From Trichobilharzia szidati (lineage: Eukaryota > Platyhelminthes > Trematoda > Strigeidida > Schistosomatidae), in assembly GCA_944472155.2 (NCBI GenBank), contig OX235275.1, positions 30,246,865 through 30,310,864 on the forward strand: a stretch of 64,000 nucleotides of DNA, read 5' to 3'. Below the pieces are notes generated by a model that had not been told where the DNA came from, did no database searches, and worked only from the letters and a program-made list of their open reading frames with translations. Shown here one piece after another: positions 48,558 to 61,599 of this stretch. The stretch's first letter is position 1, and each line of letters begins with the position of its first letter. Made by a program: the position numbers and the translations under genes.

Positions 48558-48925
48558 CTAAACAATCCAAATGAGTTCCGAGTCGAACAGTGGGGCTTCA
48601 ACAACACATCTCCACATCGTCATATCTTCTACTATCCCTTCAGCTTCGACCGCGAGTGACAACAATGTCTCATCTCCTCGTGCGCTGACGATCTCCTCCA
48701 TGCCAACCTCAATGTCACGTTTCACTCGTCGTTTCCCATTGACATTCCACTCTACCATCGGTCTGTATCGAGCGCGATGTCATTCGACATTCGCCCTAAT
48801 TCATGCTCGACCAATCTGTCCGTCTCCATCTTCTACATATCTGTAGATCTGCGGTTTGCTCACACCTGTTGATTTGTTATAATGCGGAGTTTCGTGTTAC
48901 TGAATCGTTCTGGTTTGCTGTCACA
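48558..48925 (-). mobile_element. Decayed RTE C-terminal tail at the end of unit 4
   Basis: Inverted counterpart of 26,880-27,135. A 66-codon frame on the minus strand keeps the KRRV and MTMWRCVVEAPL segments. It is nearly identical to 54,034-54,234. Confidence 0.6.
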
Positions 48926-50400
48926 TCTGAGTAAAACACATAACGATTATTATATTAATTATTTTTATTTCTCCACAAGTAGGAATATCAGTGGTGAAGA
49001 TAGACAGCCAGTCTGTTTCGCTCCCGTGTTCAATTCGAGTGACTCGCTGGGTTTTGCGTGTGGCTGGGGGCGTCCTGTATCCATCTGGTGCATCTTGTAT
49101 TCTCCACAGCGTAATGCGACTTGGCGATTTACTTTGCATGAATGTGCAACAGCATTATCTCACGCTAATCAGTTATTGCACAGACCTAACTCAGTCACCT
49201 TCCTTTGGCAGCTTGACGAGGTAGCTAACCTTTCTTGCAGTCAATAGGAACATTTCATTCTTTCGAATCACTTTGCTAGAATGATAAGAACACATGTGCT
49301 GCAGTCACTGCATCCGTTTTCATTGCTTCGTTGTCTCATCTTTCACACTAGAACCTTTGTGCACGTTATCTTGAACATCAACTCCAGCGAGGTAGCTGCA
49401 ATATCCTTCTATGCAGGCTTCTGCAGTGATGACACTTTCTGACTTTCGCCAAATCTGCTTCAACCTGATGGCTGTAGTGAAGGCGATAGCACTCGTTGTG
49501 GTATTGTCCTTCAGTTCGTGAATATTGAACTTGAATTCTACTGGCCTGTCTACAGTTGTTCTGAAGGATTTAAGCTTCAATTTAAAGGTTTCGTGAACCA
49601 GATTGTTGTCTGCTCATCTGCAAATCTGCTTCTGTTCTCGACACTGTGTCCAGCAGACTCTCTGTGTCTCGCCTTACTTGAGAAGCATTGAAATGAAATC
49701 AATCTTTTTCGTAGTGCATCCATCAGGCGAAACCCATGTTGATGTCATTGTGCGTATCCTTGTGCTTGTACACGCTGGCACAAATAGATGAATCATTGAG
49801 AGCGCGTTAGTCTGCGAATAATCCTCGATTCTCATTCATTTTGCCGAAAGGCAGCATTTTGTTTGAGGATGTGTTCTCTTCCTGTATTATCTACTCCCAG
49901 TTCGGTTACCATTCATATTGCTCATGAGGTTTTTCATGTCAATATTTAGGATGTTGTCCGTGACTGTCTCTCGTTGATAGTCATTGAGAGAAGACACATT
50001 GGCTGACTGGCTGGCTTCCTGAAGGCTGAGTTACACCAGCCCGCGGCGTTACTTAGGCTCTACGTTTTCAGTGAAGAATGCGATCGTTCTTTTTTGTATT
50101 GTCAATATATTTCCTGTGTGTTTAATTCTCTCCATTGATTTCATATGTTTGGTGGGGAAGGTTGAGTAGTCCTCACCCAACTATCCTTCTTCTCTCGGGC
50201 TTCGGACTGGCTAGGAAACTAGCAAGATAATCAACTAAGCAATGTCGCAGTTTTTGGTGATCAGATTCAATCACTTGTGATTGCAGGCAGTGTTCATCAA
50301 CACCTGTCTCCTCCGGGGCCTCCACACTGTAGACCACGTGACCAGTCAGGGAGAAATAGATGACAAGGACTTTTGGAAGGCAGCAGCCAGACGCCCAAGA
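48926..50400 (-). mobile_element. Old RTE copy in loop 2', without the CR1 insertion
   Basis: Collinear with 17,850-18,774 plus 21,550-22,200. The minus-strand frame at 49,320-49,580 gives VEFKFNIHELKDN and AFTTAIRLKQI (linker). The endonuclease region runs through about 49,680-49,930 and continues without interruption, providing the empty site for the CR1. Heavily decayed. Confidence 0.68.
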
Positions 50401-51080
50401 ATAACTCATCGTTCACACAATCAATATGCAGGAGTGAATGAAGACAGATGGTTTGAATATCTTCACAGTAGGAACAAGACATATTAGTGAGCAACACAGA
50501 GGGTGATGTTTACAGATACTCAGAGTTTCCATGAGCATCACAAAAGTAAGAAAGTAATGGAAGGTGGAGAATGGGAGTTGGAAGAAATAATATCCATACA
50601 GAAGCAGATGGAATGACAGTGAACTCACATAATTGTCAACCGCAGAGTCATTAATCCTTTCTAGTCACCGAAAAGACAACCCCGATATCACAGAGGGTGT
50701 TGCAATGATGAAATTACCGATGGAAAGGAAGGCCGTGATACAATGAGAGGCTATCTCTACCAGAATAATGACCGCCGGATTCAACCCAACAGAAGGAAAG
50801 TGACAATTATACAATGCTAAGCACACACAAACAACACAGAAAAGAAAGGAGAGTTCTACAGACAACTACAGACAACAATGGACAATACTCCAGTCGATGA
50901 CATTAAATTCCTAATGGTTGACATGAATGGAAACTGAGAACAGACAGCACAGGGAGAGATCTCATTATGGCAAACAAAGCATATCTTCACTGCAATCATA
51001 ATGAAGAAGGCGGAGACACAAATGAACACGCCCGAGGAGAACAGCGTTGAATAGTACTGGAACAGCCTGAAAGCGGTGTA
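50400..51080. other. Loop 2' sequence without a recognisable gene
   Basis: Collinear with 22,200-22,760. Open frames are short and not conserved. Confidence 0.4.
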
Positions 51081-52110
51081 GAGTCAAACCTGCACAGACG
51101 TTCTGGGCAGAAAGAAGGGACAGGACAAGCAGTGAAATGCCAAGTATTCCGCAACGGGAAACTCACGGAGTCCTTCGAAGTGAAGCCCGGAGTAAGACGA
51201 GCTGGCTTCCTACCATCCTCAATGATTTTCTTGACTGCGGTAGACTAGAAAATTCGACAGAGTGAGGGCAACGAAAAGACCAGCATAAAATTAGCCCTCA
51301 CGAAATACTTGGAGCATGTGGACTTTGCCGATGATATGTGTCTCATATCCTACAAATTGGAAGATGTAGAAGTGAAAGCCAAGATGTTAGCGATAAAAGA
51401 GTCATCAAAGATGACCTTCAGGTAAACATAGCGGAAACACAGATGATGATGATTCTTGGCCAACAGCTACAACAACAACAGACAAAAGTCAGCATTATTG
51501 AAGGAATTGGAAGGAAGTAGCCTTCTTTACCTACCGACCTGTGAAGCACCATTTCACCTAAATTCATCAAAGCAACGATCGGTAAAACGAGGCAAGCTTT
51601 CATTTCTCTCAAGTTCGTGTGGTGGTCAACTGCACTCAGCATGAAAAGAAGATGCGGACACTATACGGATTAGAGGCTTGACTCGTCATGAAAGCTACTT
51701 CGAACAAACCACAGACCTTCATCAACAGCTGTCTTCGCTCAATACTATTCAAGATTAGATGTCTGTCCAGAAAGCGTCAACAACAGTGATCTATGGGAGC
51801 TAATCAACTCAGTACGAATCAATTGTGCAACAAATAAGCAGAAAGAAATGAAAGTGGATTGATTGGCCATATTCTGAGAAGGTAATCTATCAAGTGACAT
51901 CACACGACAGGCCGCCTCTCGAGTGGAACCCGAACAGGAGGGCTTCACTTGGCCGTCAGTGAGAGGGTGACAAGTTGTTGGAGGTCATGCAAAGAGGAGA
52001 TGGAAGCGTGTGGGCAGATGTGAAGGCACATGAATGCGTTGTCAAAGAACCAAACGCAATGGAGACGTGTGGCTGAAGCAATATGATTCTCTATGAATTA
52101 AAGGAAACAA
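51080..52110 (+). mobile_element. Second decayed RTE copy, plus strand, in loop 2'
   Basis: Direct counterpart of 22,730-23,740: [35 protein letters not shown], then a FADDMCLIS-like box near 51,330, a CAACAA-rich stretch and the RTE tail ending in aataatgataataataataatga at about 52,095-52,130. Confidence 0.7.
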
Positions 52111-52239
52111 TAATGATAATAATAATAATGATTAGATTCATTGGATTAGGTGTGCTACGAACTCCAGTATTTTTGATGTCTCTTCGAATTCAGCGTCTGA
52201 TGTCAAACGTCCCTTTGGTTTTGTGATGATTTCTTTACC

Positions 52240-53450
52240 ATCCCCTTCTTATCAGTGTCTAGAATAACATTCCCTTTTGCTGCTACTCGCCCTCCTCCTG
52301 CTTAGATTATCTTTTGGAATGTGTTGATTATTTATAAACGCTAGTTTGCAGTTTACCTTCATCTACTCATGTTATTTTGCAATCCAACATAGCTAATTCT
52401 CCTAGTTCATTTTCCGAATCAAGTGTGAATTTTTTCTCCTTTAGTGGTGAGTTTTTATGTACCAGGAGGCAAGAGATATTTTCTGCTTTCAAAACAGTGA
52501 ACGCGTATCCATCTCTTCACCAGTGCTCATCCAAGACGCAATGTCAACGAAATATCGTGTGCTGAATGTGCTGTCGACTAGATGATCAGTAGAAATAGGC
52601 GTGAATGAATAACATTAACGTCTAACTAAAGGTCATCCCACAGTACAATACACAAAGGTACAATGATTTAGAAATATATTCGCCTAAAGCATAACATACA
52701 CGGGACACCGGTGACAGCATTGATTGAGACAACATTGGTATTCCGAACTCTAAAATTAGCAAATGAATAGAAAGACTGCTAATGATGATATCTGCATTCG
52801 TTGGGTTTACGCCGAATTCATGTAGCGTGGAGAACTCAATGCAGTTTTTCACGACCCGGATACACAATAGCACATGAACAGAAAATGTACTCCACATGAA
52901 TATATCAATACAATTCATGAATGTGTGAAATGAATGACAACAATTGCAACAGACAGTGTGTCACACTGTCACACTGACATTTATGGTTTGGAAGTCTTCA
53001 CCAGTGCACATCGAAGTCACTACTGTGAACTGAATCTTCGAACTACACATTGTGTCTGAAATCATCCGACTGCCTATTACACTGCTTGGAAATGATATTC
53101 TACTGGTGACTGAGCTCTGAATGCAGGATGAAATTGACTGAAGTTCAGCTGGGAATTTGTGAGTGGTAGGCAGTGGCGAGTTGTGTTGGAACGGATGCAC
53201 ACTACAGTTACCACTGACTGATAATTGCATCATGTATACATAAGCACATACAGAATTTGCGAATTGGCAGAACTTTTAATTCACTTACTGAGTGAATTTG
53301 ACCAACGAAGAAACAGTCGTCGTCCAGCTCTCGCTGGTTTCTGATGATTCTTAGAATAGTATAGCTCTCTGATGATTTCACTCACTTGAATTCAACTTTG
53401 TCACTTTTGTCACGTAGTTGACATCATCTTCAAACTCTAAGCGAATAGTG
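52240..53450 (-). other. Unrecognised protein-like block in loop 2'
   Basis: On the minus strand two open stretches, 52,961-53,233 (90 codons, Ser/Thr/Cys-rich, e.g. HKFPAELQSISSCIQ) and 52,622-52,918 (98 codons), lie in the same frame with only one stop close to the end of the first. No transposon motif is visible and loop 2 of period 1 has no counterpart. It may be a decayed exon or chance. No function is proposed. Confidence 0.3.
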
Positions 53451-53459
53451 ACTAAGTGA

Positions 53460-54235
53460 GCGGAGAGAATTCGTCAAATTTCGCCTCCAGAGGAACACAG
53501 AGAAAACGGACGTGGTGGAGGTGAACAAACGACAGCAAAATAAGCCGAAACAACAACCAGCACCAGTCGCTATCGACGTAGGAAGATTTCAAAGAGGTTG
53601 CTTGCTTCATCCAGCATTGTTTCAGCTACAGGCGGAGGAACGGAGCAAGATGTCACAGCCAGTGAGAATCGGAAAAGCGGAAACAAATTCGGAAATCTTC
53701 TGCAATAGCTCAATCAGCATGAGGAACAAGATTCGCATTTTCACATCAATTTAAAATCGGTCTTGCTATACGCGTCAAAACTTGGCCAGCCAGCGTGCGT
53801 GTCACAAAACGGATTGCCAACAGCCTGTTGAAGACTTTCATCCACAGCTGTCATCTCTGCTAGGTGTCTCCCTTCTGAGGATGAGACAGCAAACCAGAAC
53901 GATTCAGTAACACGAAACTATGCCTTGCAACAAACCAACAGGTGAGAGCCATGTAGAAGAAGATGGAGACGGATAGATCGGTCGAGCATGAATTAGGGCG
54001 AATGTCGAATGACATCGCGCTCGATACAGACCGATGGTAGAGTGGAATGTCAATGGGAAACGACGAGTGAAACGTGACATTGAGGTTGGCATGGAGGAGA
54101 TCGTCAGCGCACGAGGAGATGAGACATTGTTGTCACTCGCGGTCGAAGCTGAAGGGATAGTAGAAGATATGACGATGTGGAGATGTGTTGTTGAAGCCCC
54201 ACTGTTCGACTCGGAACTCATTTGGATTGTTTAGT
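53460..54235 (+). mobile_element. Decayed RTE at the start of unit 5
   Basis: A plus-strand frame at 53,512-53,754 reads VEVNKRQQNKPKQQPAPVAI then VRIGKAE and MRNKIRIF, the RTE segment after the catalytic box. The tail frame at 54,034-54,234 follows. It is the inverted counterpart of 16,640-17,470. Confidence 0.68.
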
Positions 54236-55796
54236 AACAAATAATACTAAAGACTACAGAACAGCGTCAATTTCTACTGTGCGCATGAGTTATCAAGAAA
54301 AACTAAGATACCGCTTCAAGTTTCGTCAAGAACTGAGGTCAATTAGGGAACCATTGATAACTATGCACATTATGCAGCAACAGGGAAACGACGCAGTACA
54401 TGCAGGTGACATGTTGAATACGCCCATCCATCAGCCACTGAGATGATATCAATCGACTGTGAATTCTAAATTATGCTACTAATGTCATCAGCGATTATCT
54501 CTCCGAACACACAGCTTCGTGTATGCAGTTAGATACGACTAACATTTAGAACCTAATCAGCACTATGCTGGGAAATCCGATGATTGATTGAAACAGATTT
54601 CTAGTATTCCCGACGCTTTCCTGGATGAATTCACCTACTGATCAAACCTTTACACAAGAAAATCCTCGTGGACCAACACTCGACAACTAGAGGAATTTCA
54701 GTCTGTCAGTTAGCAGCTATTTGTTTCATTAGGTTTGAGGTTTGATCACGATATGAGTTCAGTTAGAGGGAGATTTTAGGAGAGTGTTTTCAAACTATGA
54801 AAGATTTAGTGAGAGGTGGCATTTAGTGACTCTACAAAGGCCGTAATATCGTTAGTTCTTTGTAGGTTACTTTACAAACGGACTTCACTAATGCATGACT
54901 CACTAATACACAGACGCAGTGCCAGCAGCTGATCAGGTGGCTCAGTTTACAAACGAATAACATTGATGTGGTGAAATGTTACACGGACGCCGTAACGCAT
55001 GTGACAGCTTAATTACTTGAAAAATACGTCCTGAGTGACCCAACCACAATAATGCTGCTTGTTTGGATGTTTCGATTACCCTTGTGATCATTATCTTATT
55101 TACTCTTAGACTGCATTTCATTGTGATGGCCTTCGTAAATCACATCACTTGATCCTTTTTCTTTGATTTTCCAAGTGTCAAATCTCTAACTGTGATGGCT
55201 CTCTGTGTGATTGTGTGACGATGACATTGATAATGTGCATCATACAATAAATTACAGTTACAAGCCAGCATTTTCTCTTGATAGAAGGAACAAATAGACG
55301 TACTAGCAGAGCAGTCCAGTTCATGAAACTCTTTACAATCAACAGGCGCAGACACAACAAGTAGCACCGGATGCATTCAGTTCAGTTCAGTACAAACATG
55401 CACTACTGTATCCTATTATGACGGTTGGAGTTTGGCCAACTAATTGTGGTCCACACCACTCGTTTTCTACTCGAAACTTAACTGTTATTCATAGCTGCCT
55501 AACAGCACAGTTCCTAAAGTATTGAGTTATTGATATTATCTGTGATGAATAGAATGTAGTAGATTTTTCTTGAAATAATTGTCTTCTCGGTGTCCGTGGA
55601 GAGTGCTGTGGCTGTGCATTTCTCAAGCAAGTCGTTGGTATACAGACATACAGTATTATACGAGGATTGTTAATCTGACCTAAAACGAAAATCAGTCAAC
55701 TTCGGTGGCTACACATCCCACTCTTTTCACAAGTCCCATATTATTCCTGTGAATAATCACAAAAAAATGAAAACACGGTGAAAATACTCCCCGAAG

Positions 55797-55802
55797 TTTA
55801 TT
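55797..55802 (-). terminator. Polyadenylation signal AATAAA, copy 5
   Basis: Complement tttatt, 55 bases beyond the stop codon of copy 5. Confidence 0.6.
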
Positions 55803-55857
55803 TACTCAACTCAGTGAACAGATATGAGAATAGGAAAGAGATGGGTGGTCGTTGTAA

Positions 55858-58130
55858 TCACAGATTAATCAGAATATATACACACAAAATGGGTTGGAAG
55901 AAACACACCCACCACATATTATGAGCCATTCGCTGTGTAGCTTTGCGTCTTTCGCCAGACACATCGACTTCTTTATCTGGAAGGAATACAGAGAAGAGCA
56001 TGATCAAAATGACGCAGCATTCACACACTGACAATTTGAGAAATAATCACTCTGTCTTCAGGATTTCATCATGAACTGACATCGGTTAGAGAAGCATTGG
56101 AAAAGCAGCCAGAGGGAGTACACAAACCTGGTTCGTCAAGCTGGAGTGACAGTTCGAAGCCTGGAGCTCTCGGTTTTAAGGCGAGCTCACCCAACATTGA
56201 GCCACTGGGTTCCAGTCCAATGACCATCACATCAGTTCTCCAATTCGAGGATCAATAATATGTCACTAGCGATGGACACAAAACAGTGTCGTCAGTGGAG
56301 AACATTTCTCCCCACATCCGACTTACTCTTCCTCATTGATCATGACTCCCCCACTATAGCATAAAACACTGGAACGGGAGTTTACCGCTCTCCAGAACGC
56401 TCTGTCGCTGGCTATTCGATCGTTCTCCAATCAATCTCAGTCCATTATGAATTCATGAAATCAATCAATTCACTGCTAACCAACAGCTGCAACTTCTTGT
56501 CTGATTCAATAATGAAATTTTGAGCGAATATATACATACATGCAGATATATTATTATTATTTCCTTTAGTTCCTAGAGGAACATAGGGCTTCAGCCATGC
56601 GTCTCCATTGCGTTCGGTTCTCTGCTAGAGTTTTCACTTGGCTCCAAGTCTGCCCACACGTTTTCATCTCCTCTTCACATGATCTCCTCCAGGTCACCCT
56701 TGGACGACCGACTCGTCGCTTCCATTTCGGGTTACACTCGAGCTATGGCTTGTCTAGTGATGTCACTTGCTGGTTTCCTCAGAGTGTGGCCAATCCATCT
56801 CCATTTCTTCCTGCCTATTTGTTTCACGATCGGTTCCTGGTTGGTTCGCTCCCAGAGATCTTTGTTGTGATCCCTTCCGGCCATCTGATCTTGAGTATTG
56901 AGCGAAGACAACTGTTAATGAATGTCTGTAGCTTGTTTGAGGTGCTCTTTGTGACACGCCAAGTCTCTGATCCGTATAGTAGTACTGACTTCACATTGGA
57001 GTTGAAAATCCCGATCTTATTTTTGACGCTGAATGTTGTTGACCTCCACACAGACTTGAGAGTAGTGAAAGCTTGCCTTGCTTTTCCGATCCTTGCTTTG
57101 ATATCCTCGTCAGTTCCGCCTGTAGTTGAAACAATGCTTCCCAAGTAGGTAAAGGAGGTAGTTTCTTTCAGGTTCTTTCCATTTATGCTGATTGCTGTCT
57201 GTTGTTGTTGCTGTGGCTGTTGGTGTTGGCCAGGAATCTTCATCACCTCCGTTTTCTCTATGTTCACCTGGAGTCCTATCTTTGATGCTTCTTCTGCCAA
57301 CTTGTTGCCTTTCGCTTGCATATCTTCCAGTTTGTGGGAAATCAGACATATATCATCGCCGAAGTCCAGATCCTCCAAATTCTTTGTGTGAGTCCATTTT
57401 ATGCCTGTTTCCTCATTGCCCGCTGTTTGTCGCATTATCCAATCTACTGCAATCAGGAAAATCATTGGCGATAGTAGGCAACCCTGTCTTACTTCTGTCT
57501 TCACTTCGAAGGATTCCGTGAGCTTCCCGTTGTGGATTACTTGGCATGCAGCGTTGTCATACAACTGTTGGATGAGATGTATAATTGTCGGCGGCACCCC
57601 GTAGTAGCGAAGTAGTTGCCAAATCACCTCTCGATCGACGCTGTTGAAGGCCTTTTCAAAGTCGATGAAGTTGAGATAGAGAGGTGACATGCAGATATAT
57701 ATTTCAAATTATTTCATCATTCAATATATGTGAATAACATCAAGATTGATAGCGCAAATGTGGAAAATACAAGTCGGATTGCACCAACATACATCGCTAC
57801 AATACACAATGACTGGAGACAGTATGTTTCACACAATCAACTAGTGCATGGTCCGTGAAAAAAAACTTGAATATACATATATATATATATATATGTATAT
57901 ACAATTATTCATTTCAGATGTACACATAGTAAAGTTCAACTTACGTTTGAGAGTGGAATTGGGAGCAACATAAACTGCCGCGGCCGTGGTGGTATCTGGA
58001 ATACTCGGGTTCATAATTGCACCGTCTCCAACTGAAATCACCACCAGTGTAACAAGCAGATAGCAGATCTAAAGAGAAATAGCATGAACCAACATGACCA
58101 TCAAATCTCCTACACACGCACACTCACCAT
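55858..58130 (-). CDS. MEG-like small secreted protein, copy 5 (long-intron form)
   Basis: Exons on the minus strand: 58,128-58,130 (ATG), 57,945-58,068 and 55,858-55,976. Introns are 59 and 1,968 bp; intron 2 holds the same 1,137-bp RTE insertion as copy 3. Exon 2 equals that of copy 3 (Gly variant). At the variable Leu codon near the end this copy has CTG, the third synonymous state at that site. In the alternative frame of the terminal exon the same change creates a stop, which supports the frame chosen here. Confidence 0.68.
56552..57688 (-). mobile_element. 5'-truncated RTE-clade LINE in intron 2 of copy 5
   Basis: Same length, boundaries and target duplication (56,540-56,551 and 57,689-57,700) as the copy in unit 3, with the same frameshift and the same FGDD box. 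The 288-codon frame (56,824-57,690) differs from that copy at only a few residues. This is one insertion inherited through duplication, not an independent event. Confidence 0.88.
57877..57894. repeat. (AT)n microsatellite in intron 2 of copy 5
   Basis: A shorter version of the AT run near the exon 2 donor in copies 3 and 4. Confidence 0.85.
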
Positions 58131-58203
58131 TCTCACTGAATTGGAACAACACTCGTCGATGATGAAGCCGATGATGATGATGATATCACAGGAAACATTC
58201 ACG

Positions 58204-58213
58204 TGTATATATA
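58204..58213 (-). promoter_or_regulatory. TATA-like box of MEG-like gene copy 5
   Basis: This TA run (gtatatatat on the plus strand) is equivalent to that of copy 3, at the same spacing from the ATG at 58,128-58,130. Confidence 0.45.
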
Positions 58214-61200
58214 TGCCATGCAGGATGAGTGTGATGCGGACACGTGTTTCAGTTGGTCGTCCAACGTGACCAATGGAAACACACTCTCATCTTGACTGAG
58301 TATGTGATTGTGTGAGTGGATGAGAGAGAAATGGAGTTGATGATTGGTGAATCGATAGATAATAATTCAGTGAGTGTGTGTGCAGTCGATGGTGTTTCTG
58401 TGTCAGTGTGAGATGAGTGATGTCATTTTCACATTTCACTGTGTGTGTGACTGATACACCTTGAATGATGTATGTGAAATACTGTGTTTGTTTGCTGTTT
58501 CTCACAGTGTTTATCTGATGTGTGGAATTTTCACTTCGACTGGTTGTTGTGTTAAATCTGGTGGTCAAGTGGAGTCCTGGTGAAACGAATTCACTATGAA
58601 GTTGCCTCTTACCCATGTTCTCTGCAATCTGTTTTAGTTGGCCTGAGTGTGCAGCCAGTCAGTGAGGATAGCTGTTGATGAACGTCTGCAGTCCATTTGT
58701 GTTCAGCAGACTCAATTCCGATCAGCCTCAACAGCTTCACGTCTTAGTGTGTTGAAATATTGTCATTGAGTTTTCATAGAACCATTCTTCACTGTGAAGT
58801 GAGCCAATGCTACTTCTGCTTGCAATTATTCAAAAAGGAGCAATCACCTCTTGCAGCATCGCTACATTAAAGAAACTAAAATCTCAGTTGAACATCTCTT
58901 CGTTAATACCACATTGTGTCTTCGACCTTCACTAAAATTAGTACTCATGGAGCGATTTTTGTATTTCATTTTTGTCCACTAGCCAGTGTTCCAAGATAAC
59001 ATCTCGTATTCTCAATTTCGTGTCCAGCAGAATGCGAATAAACGTTAAACTGTATGACTGGTGATCTAGCAGATACGAATTTAAATTCACTATCAATGAA
59101 GCACCTTGAACATTACTGATCGCATTTCACAGTGAATGTCGTCCTCGATTCCATGTTCTCAGTTGTTTGACGGAGTGAAATCTTGGATAAGTGGAACGAC
59201 CCGCAAAGCCGTGATCAATGTTCTTGTTGTCCTTCTTCCAAAGAATGTCTTTGCTGTGACATAGTTCCATTTCTGAATGTGACAACATGAAAAGATTTCC
59301 GAAATATAAAAACGAAAAGGAAATCCTCTTTCCAGTGACTTCATCCATAAGTGGTATAATAACACACAAATATATATATATACATATATATCTTAGTATC
59401 TAGGAAACTGTGTTGGCAGCAAAATGAATAATTCCAAGGATGTGTAATAAGAACTGTGTATCTCAGATAAGGAAATTCGATAGTCTGTAGGAAACTAAAA
59501 TGAGATAAATAAGCCAGTTTAGTGAAGTCATCTCGCTGACGAGGTTGATAAGAACTCATTTTGGATGGAAACTGAATAGTGTGACAATCAAGTTTACAAG
59601 AGTGGTAAATAAAGCGAGATTGAAAAGGCCATGGTGATGTGGGAACAATATCATACTAATGAGAGGGGAACTAGCAAGCAGAGGACAAAGCGGTAGATTC
59701 GATTTGATGTTAAGATAAGTCACGATAACTTCAGATTCAGTCAAATGAGCGAGCCTCTTCTGTATGCAGATTCGAGGTTGGAACATAAGAATCCCAATTG
59801 CGTCTGATGTTCGGAGAAGTTTGATTAGTACTACATTAGCAAGATACTCACGTATTCCACAGATAAATGTGGGGCTGTTTTGCGGGTTCACGCGTAGTAG
59901 TTATAGAATTGACCTGAGTTGGACAACCTTTACAGTCTCCTTCAAAAAATCATAACAGGAGGCGAGTGATCGATGGTACGGTTGGATAGCGAACACTGTG
60001 TACGGACAACACACCCAGCTCCACATGACCAGGTGAACCAGTGAGGCACATTGACGAAGCCATGCAACATTGACAGCTTATCTATCCTTCACGTTCACGT
60101 TCAAGCGAATCATAGAGAAGGTTCGCAGAGAAGATTATCCTGACAGAGCTGATAAGTTGTGCGTTCCATGTCAGCTTTCTGTAGATGGATCTTCCACAGA
60201 CTTGCATCTTGTTCACGTCTTGTTAAATCGACCTCTAGGAAAATATAATTCCGTGTCGGTATCCTTCTCCAGTGTGAGCGGATTAATCGATGTCAGCCGT
60301 TAAGAAATCTATGATGTCGACAAAATGATCCTGTTTGCAGGAGATATTGAAAGTGACGACCACGTATCTCTCGTACAAACTAAACTTGTGTTTTCGAGTT
60401 CACAGTTGACTCTTGCTTCGTCCTGTACTTGCTTGTTCCTTTCTCAATTGCATCATGTTCTTGCCACACCACTGTTACCTATTCAAACTCTCGCCTTCAT
60501 TACCACTCTTGCTAACTTGACTATCACTCCACTCAATTTACATCTCAACCCCGTAAGCTAGATCACCTCGCTTAACTTGACTTACGATTTCCATGACACA
60601 TCATTGCACATACATCGCTTCTGTCGCTGAGACAATTCACTATGCATACTTTTACATATATGCACTTGTACAGTTTGGAAAGGATAACGACGAAAGGAAT
60701 ATCTCTTCATTCAACACCCATTTGTTCACATGACTCAATGAGAATTTTCAAGTCACTCAATGCCTGCAACTCTGACCTTATCAGTCTTCTCCAGTAAGCG
60801 AGATAAATGTGTGTGTGTTATGTTTCACTAACAACGACAACACAGTCGATTTTCTTTGCAAACTACTTGAGGCTATCATGAAAACCTATTGCACGTCACC
60901 TCTGAATTGTACGCCATATTCGATTACACAAAATACAACAGCAAGCCTCTAGATCACGCCCAACGCGCAATGACTGTCAAAGAGAATGTTACATAAATGT
61001 TCAGAAATAACTAGCAACTAACTAACAAACTGCGCGATCAGCAATTTTCTATGCCTAAGCTGTTTCAAGCAGGCTGACTTAAATTTCTGTTAACTCCTGT
61101 GACAGCAAACAGATAATTACACTTCTATGCCAATTCTGTGCGCAATTAACTGAAAATGTATATCTGCTCTGACTGATCGGAATGCAGCTAATTAATGAAC

Positions 61201-61599
61201 ACGATGTTGTCGGCATGAACTTTTGTCGGCAATAGCTCTAGTGAAATTCAGAAAGGCGCTTTCATCTCCTCCCACCTCATCACTAACTACATTCAGATGT
61301 TTTTCTGTCATTTGAGGTCAAATCAGGGAGAAAGAATGTAAAGTGAGTTGGCCAGAATTTTTCTGAATTGATTATTTTCATTAATGAAGCATGACTGCAT
61401 GGCGCTGTCCTTCACCTCATTGTCATGCATAGCCTGTCTGACATTTCTACTCACAAATGAAAGCAGCAGAGCAAATTACCATCTGATTTAGTAACAGGCT
61501 GATTTGAATCTCTCGTTGAGTGCCCATTCACGCATGAGTCATTATTGTCATTATTGTTCCCTTGGGCTCCGAGTGAAACATGGGTCATCAAAAGCATTT

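Larger units (their letters stand above)
39556..48925 (-). repeat. Unit 4, inverted copy of the gene-bearing repeat
   Basis: The unit is the reverse complement of unit 3 on its left and of unit 5 on its right. It holds the MEG-like gene on the plus strand (45,797-46,915). The far-end arm (about 47,900-48,800) is nearly identical to 54,020-54,950 of unit 5: a 74-codon frame at 48,346-48,570 is the same in both, whereas unit 3 differs at many positions. Stretches 42,400-45,600 show no supported gene. Confidence 0.8.
27460..54564. repeat. Higher-order repeat, period 2 (~27.1 kb)
   Basis: This is the only complete period with both boundaries inside the window. It runs from unit 3 through the BEL/Pao fragment, loop 1' and unit 4 to loop 2' and the start of unit 5. 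Landmarks recur at constant offset: the intronic RTE insertion at 29,466 recurs at 56,552, 27,086 bp later, with the same length of 1,137 bp. Confidence 0.85.

Noticed and set aside
48571..48846. Ser/Thr-rich frame repeated at 53,904-54,221
   Set aside because: It is the antisense shadow of the decayed RTE C-terminal tail.
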